NCBI RefSeq assembly: GCF_964020195.1
Contig: NZ_OZ026539.1
Location: 124,001 to 188,000, forward strand
Length of the DNA stretch: 64,000 nucleotides
Source: Spiroplasma endosymbiont of Lasioglossum villosulum
GTDB lineage: Bacteria > Bacillota_I > Bacilli_A > Mycoplasmatales > VBWQ01
Direction: 5' to 3'
The position numbers and the translations under genes were made by a program. Each line of letters opens with the position of its first letter. Positions within the stretch are counted from its first letter, which is position 1. Under the pieces are notes generated by a model. The model did not search any database, was not told the DNA's origin, and saw only the letters and a program-made list of their open reading frames with translations. Of this stretch, positions 43,189 through 51,878 are shown piece by piece.

Positions 43189-44202
43189 TTAAACATATTT
43201 ATTATATATTTTCATAATTTTTTCAACACTTGGCAATAGTTTATTAACCTGACTAACACTATAAGTAACTTCCATATTTCTAACAACACCATGTGATACA
43301 AAAAAAGTATTTAAATAATATGTACCATAATAATATTTAATTACTTTTAAACTTCCACCAACTGTTAAGCCTGTAGCAACAAAACGGACATTTTCATCTT
43401 TTACTAAATCTTTAGCAAAATAATATTTATTATATGATAATTTATATTTTTTAATAGCAATATCTTCAATATTAACACGAATCTTAGTATCTTTATCAGT
43501 AGATCATATTGTTTGATAGGAAATTAACTTAGTTTTAATATTGCCACCAGCACTTAATGCTAATGCTGCCATTAATGCCCCTTCAGGAGCACCACCAATA
43601 CCATAAAGAAAATCTGCTTCCTTGTTAATAACATCAATAGCAGCAAGCACATCACCATCACCAATTAAACGAACAATAATACCTAAATCATGCAACTCTT
43701 CAATTATTTTTTGATGTCTTGGTTTATCTAAAATAATACCAATTAAGTCATTATGTTTTTTCATTTTTTGCATAGTTTTAATATTAGTAATAAAATCATC
43801 TTCATTGTTAATAGCATCTTGTAAATCGGGTCCAACAAATAATTTTTCCATATACATTTCTGGTAACTTTAAAATAGTATTGGGTGTTGCTGCTGCTAAA
43901 CAAGCAATACTACCAGCAATATTATAAGCAGCAGGATAAGTACCTTCTACTGGATCAACTGCTAAATCATAAGTTAAAGTTTTTCCTTTTCCTAGTTCTT
44001 GATTAACAAATAACATTGGGGCTTGATCTAACTCACCTTCACCAACGATAATACGACATTTAATAGGGACATTATCTAACATAATTGTCATTGCTTCAAC
44101 AGCAGCAAAGTCAACAGCGTTCTTATCTTTACGACCAATAAATTTATAAGCAGCAATTGTTGCCATTTCTACTGCTCTAATTAAATACATATCCTTATTC
44201 AT
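43189..44202 (-). CDS. glpX: Class II fructose-1,6-bisphosphatase
   Basis: 337 residues, standard length for GlpX. Motifs: IIVGEGELDQAPMLF (VGEGE, metal site), DLAVDPVEGTYPAA (DP-x-(D/E)GT phosphatase signature), RLIGDGDVLAAI and GIGGAPEGALMAAL. Hydrolyses fructose-1,6-bisphosphate to fructose-6-phosphate with divalent metal in the cytoplasm. ATG 44202 is preferred because GGAGAAAAAT lies just upstream; ATG 44214 overlaps that site. Monocistronic here. Confidence 0.95.
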
Positions 44203-44214
44203 ATTTTTCTCCAT

Positions 44215-44801
44215 AATAAATGTTCATTGTTAATTATATGATAATTTTTAACAAAAAACTTAATTATTAAATCTCTTTTTTATTACTTTTAAATATTAAC
44301 GTTATTGATACTTAGTTTTACAAAAAATTTATGCATAAAATTTTGAATTTAAAAAACACTCCCTAAAAAATATGAAAAACTTTAATAATTTCCAAAAGTT
44401 ATTTCATGAAAAATTATTTTAAAGTTTTATAATTTAAAATAAAGATTTTGACAGATTAAATAGATTAAATAGATTAAATCTAGTAAGAAAATAAAAAAGA
44501 ATTAAGTATTTAGTAATACTAATTTTAACTAGTATATTAAGTACTAATATGATTATAAACAGCAATATATTTTAAAAAATTAATCAACATTAAACTCATT
44601 GCAAACTAAATAATAACTTGATAGCTATCAATTTAACATTTACAAATATTATTTATAAAACTTAATAAAATTTCACTTTGAATGTCCATCTTTCTTGACA
44701 ACGCTATTTCAAGTTTTCTTAAATTGATAATCTAATAACAAAAGAGAACTAATTCAATCATATTTTTATTTTAAAATAATAAAATTTAAAAATTGTTTTA
44801 T
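44215..44801. other. Gene-free AT-rich region with short tandem repeat
   Basis: Nearly 590 bases between glpX (leftward) and the repeat gene (rightward). It holds three perfect 9-bp units AGATTAAAT at 44453-44479 and otherwise unstructured AT-rich sequence; promoters for both genes must lie here. Confidence 0.6.
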
Positions 44802-44834
44802 TTTGAAAGTAAATAAAAATTATTTACTTTCAAA
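44802..44834 (+). promoter_or_regulatory. 13-bp inverted repeat abutting the ribosome binding site
   Basis: TTTGAAAGTAAAT (44802-44814) is perfectly mirrored by ATTTACTTTCAAA (44822-44834) around a 7-base loop. The right arm runs into AAAGGAG (44832-44838), the Shine-Dalgarno site of the 44849 gene. As RNA it could mask the ribosome site; as DNA it could be an operator. Confidence 0.65.
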
Positions 44835-44848
44835 GGAGAGCAAAAATT

Positions 44849-45995
44849 ATGAAATATTTTAATCCAAATTATTGATTTAAATTATGAATATTAATCGGAC
44901 CATTTTTTAACAATAAAGTGCAATGTACTAATACTATGTCAATTGATAATGAAATAGATTCTAACAATACATTTGACATAACATCAATAAAAAATTTAAT
45001 ATACAATCAAATAGAACTAGAAACAAGAACAAAAGGATTAATTTTACTCAATAGAAATAAGAGAGCAAAAGGAAAAAGAGGAGGAAAAGGAAAAACAAAT
45101 ATTAAATTAAAAAATAAAACAATGATTACCAAAAACGATAATAAAGGAAAGATAAAAAAAACAAGGAAAAATTCTAGAAAAATTATAAGAAAAAATAGTA
45201 AAGATTCAAATAAAGAGTCAGGGACTTCTGAAACAGACAAAAGAAATATTGAAGAAAAAAGTTTAAAAAAAAGAAAACCAATAATATTTGAAAGAAAAGA
45301 CAATGATAAAGCAAAAGATTTTGTTCCTACACCAATCACAATTAATGGAAATGATATTTTAAATATTTTAAAATTAACTAAAAAAGAAATTCGAGCATTC
45401 AATGCAACAATACAAATTCCATACTTTAGCAAACAACAAATTGAAACATTTACCTCAACACAGATTACCTGATTTACAATAAAGCAAATTCCATTTTTTA
45501 CAAAAATACAAATTCCATACTTTAGAAAAAAACAAATCAAAGCATTCAATACAACAACACAAATACCAGAATTTAGAAAATGACAAATTAAAGAAATTAG
45601 CAAACAACAAACTCCATGATTTACAGAATGACAAATACCAGCATTCACAACAACAAATTCCATGATTTACAGAAAAACAAATTAAAGCATTAATAGAATG
45701 ACAAATTGAGTCATTTACAGAATGACAAATTTCACACTTTGCACAAAAACAAATCCAAACATTTACATAATGACAAATATCAGCATTCACAGAACAACAA
45801 ATTAAAGCATTAACAAAAGAACAAATACAATGTTTTACTAAAGAACAAATTCCATGATTTACCGAAAAGCAAATTTCATCATTTACAGAACAACAAATTC
45901 CATGATTTACCGAAAAGCAAATTTCATCATTTACACCATTATGATCAGAAATTATTGGGAGCGTGTCGAAGATGTCGATAACTAAAAAGTTTTAA
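44849..45995 (+). pseudogene. Octapeptide-repeat surface protein gene, decayed
   Basis: ATG 44849 after AAAGGAG. N-terminus MKYFNPNYWFKLWILIG looks like a signal or anchor, then an extremely basic region, then repeats of eight residues of the type Q-I-x-x-F-T-x-x (QIPYFSKQ, QIETFTST, QIPWFTEK...), over 20 units from about 45410 to 45945. Two bases are missing near 45644 (frame shift) and GAA became TAA at about 45767, so it is broken. Following the frames it ends SKMSITKKF at 45995. Layout suggests an adhesin-like surface protein; leftward open frames over it are shadows. Confidence 0.6.
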
Positions 45996-46041
45996 AAATA
46001 GCTCCTTTCTTTTTTAAACCCTTAAATTAAAAATAAATGAC

Positions 46042-46074
46042 AAAAGACGAGAATAAAAATCTTGTCTTTTTTTT
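46042..46074 (+). terminator. Terminator after the octapeptide-repeat gene
   Basis: AAAAGACGAG pairs with CTTGTCTTTT (one G-U) and runs into eight T on the plus strand, 47 bases after the stop at 45995. Confidence 0.75.
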
Positions 46075-46125
46075 GTAATTGTAAAATTTTAAAATTTTTA
46101 ATAAACCTCTTTAACGCTATTATCA

Positions 46126-46400
46126 ACACGTGTTAGGGAACTAAAAAAGTGAACTACAACACAGTTGTTAAAAATAGTAGCTAGAGCATGTGGACTTGCA
46201 TGGATAAATAATAAGTGGAGTGATACCTAATAAAATATACTAACCATTAAATGGTAATTCTTGGGGTGGGAGCGAATTGGAAACTAGTATATATAGACCT
46301 GTTGTAGGGACCTATTGTATTAATTCTATTCTTTATTTAACCAACCTTGCCACTCCCCAGTGAGCAAGTGTTGGTTTTATTTTTTATTTTTTTTTAAAAT
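46126..46400 (+). other. Structured, relatively GC-rich non-coding stretch, candidate small RNA
   Basis: No gene. GC content is visibly above its surroundings (TTGGGGTGGGAGCGAATTGG). It holds ACCATTAAATGGT, CCTGTTGTAGG and ends with a long hairpin at 46339-46376: AACCAACCTTGC plus CACT, loop CCCC, AGTG plus GCAAGTGTTGGTT, followed by a T-run. This looks like an RNA gene with its terminator, or a leader to prophage module B. I do not recognise tmRNA, RNase P, SRP or a known riboswitch. Confidence 0.45.
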
Positions 46401-46510
46401 TTCATAATTTATTTTTGAGCCCAGAATTGCTGGAATTAATAAAACGAATAGTAGTATTATTAATAATCTAAAAATCAAAATATATGTTCTTTATGCTAGA
46501 AGCAACAGAA

Positions 46511-47191
46511 CATATTAGGAAAGGATTATTATGCAAATAGAATTTAAAAAAGAACAAATTGTTAAAGATAAACCACAATCTATTCTTATTGATTATGTTG
46601 AATATAAATTATCGCTTCCAAAATGAATGATTAAAAATAATTGTTTTATTGTTGATAACAGTTACACATATTGAGTTTTTAATTTAGAAAATATTAAAAG
46701 ATAATTAAGTGGTAATGAATTAATAAAATTATTAGAACCATATATTAAAGACCAAAAAATAACTGTTAATAAACCAACTGCTCCAAAAGAATATTATCTT
46801 AATGATATAAAACTTGAACCATTAAAATTTTATGAACAGCATAATAGTTGATTTATCGGTGAAATAACAGATAACAAAACTAAAATTACTAATCCTTGTT
46901 TTAAATATAACATTACGTGAGAAGAAAACAGAAAAGGTTTTAAAATAAATAATCCATATAAACATGATGATTTACCAATTAATTATTTAGTTACTTCTTA
47001 TAAGGAAATTTCAACTCATAATGAAAAAGTATTTTTGTTGAACATGTAAACAAAATAAATTAGATTATTTATTCTTTAATACTAATGATATAAAAACAAG
47101 AAAATATTTTTTAAGAGATAAAAATAGTAAAGCGATTTGTTATGACTGTATTTTAAATATTAGGTTAAGTAGGAGGTATAAATATGGATAA
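46511..47191 (+). pseudogene. Module B early gene with zinc-ribbon C-terminus, broken
   Basis: ATG 46511 after AGGAAAGG opens MQIEFKKEQIVKDKPQSI. TAA at 46703 interrupts after LENIKR, and a one-base shift near 47036 moves the reading to FCWTCKQNK... ICYDCILNI, whose CxxC pairs suggest a zinc ribbon. It would be about 226 residues. First gene of the module B operon; function unknown. Confidence 0.5.
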
Positions 47192-47339
47192 AGAAAAATT
47201 AATTTATTATCTTGATAATGAATTTATGGAATTACTTAAAGATGATATTAGTGATGAAATTAAAATTAATATTAGTAATTGAAAACTTAAATTAATAATG
47301 AAATTACAAGAAAAAATTCAAAATGGTGAATTTGATTAA
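47184..47339 (+). CDS. MNKEKL...GEFD family small phage protein (module B)
   Basis: 51 residues, MDKEKLIYYLDNEFMELL at the start and EKIQNGEFD at the end, with AGGAGGTATAAAT upstream. Paralogous to 48363, 49894 and 19827. Function unknown. Confidence 0.6.
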
Positions 47340-47341
47340 TT

Positions 47342-47780
47342 ATGCAATATGACTTAATTATTGGAATTGACCCTGCTGGAATTGGTAATAATGGAATCGT
47401 TATATATTCAAATGAAACTAATAGTTATTGTTTTAAATAAAACATTTAAAACAATAACTATTTTAGAAAGTAAAGATTTTTATAAAATATATTTTCAAAT
47501 AACTAAAAACAAATTTATTGATAAAAAAATATTAGTTATTGTAGAAAATTTCTTTTTAACTTCAAAACAATTATTAATTAATCCATTAGCAACACCTAAA
47601 ATTATTGGTACATTAATGGTATTAGTAGAAGACGTTATGAATTGAGATTTTCAAGAAAGCGAACCAAAAAATAAAACTAAAATAGAAAATTATAAAGGAA
47701 ATATAAAATTTACAAAACATGAACAAGCTGCATATAAACATATTCAATATTATTTAAGGAATTATAAAAATGAAAGATAA
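47342..47780 (+). pseudogene. RuvC-like Holliday-junction resolvase gene, frameshifted
   Basis: ATG 47342: MQYDLIIGIDPAGIGNNGIV (RNase H-fold start with catalytic D), then a one-base shift around 47415-47440. The other frame carries KILVIVENFFLTSKQLL (E on strand 4) and KFTKHEQAAYKHIQYYL (C-terminal acidic/His helix). The layout of D, E and a final helix fits phage RuvC/poxvirus-type resolvases. About 146 residues if repaired. It would resolve recombination junctions during phage replication. Confidence 0.65.
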
Positions 47781-48063
47781 AGCAAATTATGTCAAATTAA
47801 CAGTAAAACTGAGTAACACTATTGAAGCAAAATATTACGAAAAAGGTAATAAAGAATTATATTATAGTGTTCGTGGTCAATGAAATGGATTAAACTACGT
47901 TACTTTAATTTTTAATAACCCAAAACTTTATAGACGCTGTATTTTATTAAACAAAAATGATGAAATTATTGTAACTGGTCAAATCTTTAACACTTTAAAC
48001 ATTCCTAAAAATCGTGCATTTTGTTCAATAAATGTTAAATGATTTAAAAAATGAAAAGAGTAA
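47770..48063 (+). CDS. SSB-like OB-fold protein (module B)
   Basis: 97 residues overlapping the resolvase stop. Beta-rich, with KLTVKLSNTIEAKYYE, LYYSVRGQWNGLNYVTLIF and DEIIVTGQIFNTLN, a strand order like single-strand-binding OB folds. Aromatic residues (Trp as TGA) may stack on ssDNA. Placement beside a resolvase supports this; assignment by pattern only. Confidence 0.5.
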
Positions 48064-48066
48064 AAA

Positions 48067-48225
48067 ATGATATTATGAAAATTTTTATTAATAGTACCAA
48101 TATTAATAACAAGTATAACACTAATAATATTTTTAATATTTATTATTAAAGAATTAAAAAATGAATATAAAGTATTAAAAATATTAAATGAAATTGCTAA
48201 TCAAATTGAAAATAAGGAGAAATAA
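48067..48225 (+). CDS. Small membrane protein (module B)
   Basis: 52 residues with one membrane helix (LLIVPILITSITLIIFLIF) and a helical, charged C-terminus. It ends in AAGGAGAAATAA, the ribosome site of the next gene. Same layout class as 22382 in module A. Function unknown. Confidence 0.5.
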
Positions 48226-48226
48226 T

Positions 48227-48370
48227 ATGAAATATGAAGATAAATGTTCTATGTGCAATAAAGTAAAAGAAAACTTTTTATCCAATACCTGTAATAGTTG
48301 TTGATTAGAAGCAGTTAATAAATGAAATAGAAGAAGTTGAGGAAATTTAGGAGACTTTGATAATGAATAA
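48227..48370 (+). CDS. Small zinc-ribbon protein (module B)
   Basis: 47 residues, CSMC and CNSC knuckles 13 residues apart followed by Trp-rich WLEAVNKWNRRSW. AAGGAGAAATAAT precedes the ATG. Resembles the zinc ribbon at 21317. Possibly nucleic-acid binding. Confidence 0.55.
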
Positions 48371-48500
48371 AGAAAAATTACTTAAATATATGAAAGATAT
48401 AATTAAATGAACTAAAAAAATTAATTATACAAACTCTGATTTTGACAAAAATATTTTAAATTTATTAATTGAAAAAATAAAAAAAGGTGAATTTGACTAA
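48363..48500 (+). CDS. MNKEKL...GEFD family small phage protein (module B)
   Basis: 45 residues (MNKEKLLKYMKDIIKW... EKIKKGEFD), overlapping the previous gene by eight bases and sharing its last A with the next ATG. Paralogue of 47184, 49894 and 19827. Confidence 0.6.
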
Positions 48501-48736
48501 TGATAATATTACCTACTTTGTTTGAAAATAAAGATGAAATTGAAATATTATCACCATTTCCAAAAGCAATTCATACAAGTAATGATATTAGAGCAATTAT
48601 TTTAAGACAATACCCAAATGTTAAATCCAAACACATAATTGTTTCGGACCCAGAAAGTAATGTTGCATTAATAGTTGGTGATAATGATGTTTATCAAGGT
48701 TGAATTAAAGTAACAATTAAAAAATTAGAAAATTAA
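48500..48736 (+). CDS. Module B early protein
   Basis: 78 residues starting MIILPTLFENKDEIEILSPF, mixed alpha/beta, with GNNDV-like turn SNVALIVGDNDVYQG. The ATG overlaps the previous stop. No family recognised; plausible single-domain protein. Confidence 0.5.
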
Positions 48737-48750
48737 AGGAGCATAAACAA

Positions 48751-48864
48751 ATGCATAAGGAAAAAATTAAAATTAGAAATTATGAATTTGAATTAAATTC
48801 TTATGTAGTAGATTCCTTATTGGAAGTTATAAGAGAACTGATAAAAACAAACAAAGGAGAATAA
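48751..48864 (+). CDS. Tiny module B protein
   Basis: 37 residues (MHKEKIKIRNYEFELNSYVV), AAAGGAGC upstream, ending in AAAGGAGAATAA, which serves the next gene. Function unknown. Confidence 0.45.
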   Translation: MHKEKIKIRNYEFELNSYVVDSLLEVIRELIKTNKGE

Positions 48865-48867
48865 ATT

Positions 48868-49053
48868 ATGTTAGATGAAATTTTAAAAGTAATTTTTGAT
48901 AGAACAGATAAACAAGAATTAATTTATATGATAGAAAGATTAATTCTTGTTACTAAAAATCCGTCAGAAACAAAAAAATGACTTATTAAAGAATTTGATA
49001 AAAATCATTATGTTTTAGAAAAATTATTGAATATGAACGGAGAAGTTAAATAA
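48868..49053 (+). CDS. Small helical module B protein
   Basis: 61 residues (MLDEILKVIFDRTDKQELIY), helical and charged. Its stop overlaps the ATG of the next gene (TAATG). Function unknown. Confidence 0.5.
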
Positions 49054-49877
49054 TGCCAAATGAAAATACACAATCAAATTATACTTTAACTAAATTAATT
49101 AGAACTGGAATAAGTCCAATTTGTGCAATGATTGGTACAAGTGCTTATTATGGTCAAGTAATTGCAAATCCAGTATTAGGTTCAATTAATAGTTTATTAT
49201 TTGGTAAAAAATTAGGTTTAGATATATGAAATTTAAATCAAAGACCAAATACTAAAACTAAATTAATTAATAGTAGTAAAAAAATATTACTAGGTTTAGG
49301 AACAATTGGTTTAGCAAATTATAGTAAATCAACAGAAAATAATATTAATCCTATTATTCCAACAACACCAACTCCAATAACTACTACAACTACAACAGAA
49401 GGTCCTCCATGATTACTATTAAATAAACAAGAAAATCAGTCATTAATGGATTGAGATACATATATTAGTTTAAATGCTTATGGTATTTCAAATCTTATTA
49501 GTGGATTAACTGAATTAATACCTAATAAATTTGAAACAATAAGAAAGATTTGTAATATGGCTACTGGTGGTTGTTTAATATCAAGTGGTGTTGCTATGGG
49601 TATTAATAATGATTTTAATAATGCTTATGCAGTTCCAACTATTGTTGCTGGTGCTTCTGAAATTATTCATAATTTATTACCTATGGAAATTACACATCAT
49701 AATGAAGAAATGCAAGAAACATCATTTCATGATGAAACTGCAAGATTAATTAATGACAATAGATTTACTATTAATAGTGAAACAACTAGTCAATATGGTA
49801 GTGATAATATAAGCGAAGTACCATTAAATAATGATAATGCTTCATTAAATTGAGATTATAATCACATGAGTTTATAA
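49053..49877 (+). CDS. Conserved membrane protein, homologue of 18370 (module B)
   Basis: 274 residues. The N-terminus (SNYTLTKLIRTGISPICAMI), the central MATGGCLISSGVAMG block and the C-terminus (NWDYNHMSL) closely match the module A protein, with a variable Thr-rich linker (TPTPITTTTTTEG) between. Here the gene runs with the head genes. Several membrane spans. Function unknown, but one of the most conserved genes between the modules. Confidence 0.6.
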
Positions 49878-49893
49878 AGGAGGTGAATAATTT

Positions 49894-50052
49894 ATGAATA
49901 AAGAAAAAATAATTGAATATTATAATCAGGAAATAAAAACATATAAAGAAAGAATAGAAGAATTCAATAAAGAAATATCTGTATTAGTAGAAATTATAAG
50001 TAATTCACAATCAATGATTGAAAGAATTAATGCTGGTCAATTTGATGAATAA
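49894..50052 (+). CDS. MNKEKI...GQFDE family small phage protein (module B)
   Basis: 52 residues, AGGAGGTGAATAATTT upstream. MNKEKIIEYYNQEIKTYK at the start, coiled coil, ERINAGQFDE at the end. Fourth free-standing member of the small-protein family in the window. Confidence 0.6.
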   Translation: MNKEKIIEYYNQEIKTYKERIEEFNKEISVLVEIISNSQSMIERINAGQFDE

Positions 50053-50085
50053 TTAAAAATAAACAATTGAAAGGAAAATATTCAG

Positions 50086-50274
50086 ATGAAAGAATTTTTA
50101 CATGAATTAATAATTATTGGAACAAGTGTTGGAACATTAATTTGTAGAGAAATTATTGTTTTATTAAAAAGATTTATCACAACTCCAAAACATGTTAGAG
50201 CAAATAACAAAATTATAAAACATCAAAAAAAATTAGCAAAATTAAATGAAAAAATTAATAAAGAAAATAAATAA
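50086..50274 (+). CDS. Small membrane protein with basic tail (module B)
   Basis: 62 residues: one hydrophobic N-terminal helix (LIIIGTSVGTLICREIIVLL) and a lysine-rich coiled tail. GAAAGGAAAATATTCAG upstream. Layout equals the 68-residue protein at 18127, which ends the head operon in module A, whereas here it precedes the scaffold. Confidence 0.5.
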   Translation: MKEFLHELIIIGTSVGTLICREIIVLLKRFITTPKHVRANNKIIKHQKKLAKLNEKINKENK

Positions 50275-50289
50275 TAAAGGGTGATGTAA

Positions 50290-50664
50290 ATGTTAGAAAA
50301 TGAAGATAATGTTCAACAAACAACTGAACCTTTAACTGAAAATAATGCTCAACAAGAAATAGAAAATAAAGTTAATGAAGCAAAAAATAAGTTAAATAAA
50401 CTTAATCAAGAAATTAAAGAAAAAGAAATAATTAATATATTTAAAAAATATCAAGTTAAAACTGAATTTTATGATTTTTTAAAATTTAAAACTAATAATT
50501 TAGAAAATTCAAAAATTGAAGAAACTATTAAAAAAATTATTAAAGAACAACCAGTATTTAAAGAAATAATTAATACAGGTGGTAAACAACAAACAATAAT
50601 AACAAATCAACAAAATTCAATAAAAAGTACATTATTGGATTATAAAAAAAATAATAATTTATAA
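50290..50664 (+). CDS. Scaffold-like protein (module B)
   Basis: 124 residues, Glu/Lys/Gln-rich and helical (ENKVNEAKNKLNKLNQEIKE), directly before the capsid gene: the size, composition and place of a capsid scaffold. AAAGGGTGATGTAA upstream. Confidence 0.55.
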   Translation: MLENEDNVQQTTEPLTENNAQQEIENKVNEAKNKLNKLNQEIKEKEIINIFKKYQVKTEFYDFLKFKTNNLENSKIEETIKKIIKEQPVFKEIINTGGKQQTIITNQQNSIKSTLLDYKKNNNL

Positions 50665-50682
50665 CAGAAAGGAAATCAAAAA

Positions 50683-51864
50683 ATGGCAATACAATTCAAT
50701 AAAAATTTAGATAATACCGAAAAATTAGTAGAAGCACCAGAGTTTATAGAATTTTATAAACAATCAAATTCACCATGAGCAAGTTTTTTTCCTATCGAAA
50801 TGGTTAATTCAACAAAAATTGAATTTATAGTTAAAAAACCAAAAAATTCAGAAATTAAAGTATTAAAATGAAATGATAAAAGCAAAGGATTAGATGTTAG
50901 TTATGCTGAAACTGTTAAAATTTTAAAAGAAATTAAAGAAGAAGCTGTTGCGGGTGAAATAATTGCTAATGTTGATTTAAATGCTGAAAATGGACAAAAT
51001 TTATTAAATATAATGCAATATGAAGTTGCTAATGACTTAGCAGATTATTTAGCAAATAATGATACAAATGTAATTGCAAAATATGCAACTAAAATAGAAA
51101 TTACTGATAAAACACCATTAGGATATTTAAAATCAATGTTAGATGCTTGAAATACTTTATTTCAACTAAGAAATAGTAATAATTGTCGTTTTTTTATTAC
51201 TAATAATCTTTATGATACTATTGTTTATTTAGCCAATAATAAAGGTCTAATTACTGATAATCAAATTGCTCAACAATTAAGATTAAATGGAAATGATTTA
51301 TACATCAAAGGTGTACTATCTCAAATTGTAATGGATGATTATATGACATTTACTGATAATAATGAAACTAAAATTATGTCTTTTGTTTTAGCAACACCAA
51401 GAGCAATGAAAAGATATATGTTACAAAATACAGTTGTATATGTTCAAGATATTGCTGATGGTAAAGTTGGAAGAAGATATTTAGTTGGTGGAGAAGTAAC
51501 TGATGAATCAATACCCTATATAACAGATGAAGAAACAACTTCACGCTGAATGTTATGTGCAATTGTTAATAATGATAAAAATGATTTAAAAACTAAAATT
51601 ACAAGTTTAACAACTGATATTACTGCAAATGTTAATAACAATAATAGTGAATTAAATACACAAATAAAAGGTACTAATGAACTTAAATCATTAAATCCTA
51701 ATTTAACAAATCCAACTATTAAATATTTTAGTGATGCACAAGGAAAAACTAATGTAAGTAATCAAAAACAAAAAGCGGGTGACTTATACATAGTTATTTC
51801 TTCAAATGTTAATGATTTAAATTATAAAGGTTCAACAAATCCAATTAAAATAACTCTTAAATAA
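50683..51864 (+). CDS. Major capsid protein (module B)
   Basis: 393 residues after the scaffold-like gene, with AGAAAGGAAATC upstream. Acidic/helical first third (SYAETVKILKEIKEEAVAGE), then FFITNNLYDTIVYLANNKG, LATPRAMKRYMLQNTVVYVQ and a beta-rich C-terminus, an HK97-like layout. It shows no obvious similarity to the module A capsid, so the two modules carry different heads. The frame is intact. Confidence 0.6.
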
Positions 51865-51878
51865 AGGAAATTAATATC

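Noticed and set aside
45007-45790. Leftward open frames over the octapeptide-repeat region (Cys/Ile-rich products)
   Set aside because: Mirror-image frames created by the repeats of the rightward gene; no ribosome binding site and unnatural composition.
46126-46400. T-box, lysine or other riboswitch, RNase P RNA, tmRNA, SRP RNA
   Set aside because: The signature sequences of these families (for example the T-box AGGGTGG-ACCGCG or SRP GGTGCTGTTTACC) are not present; left as unassigned.
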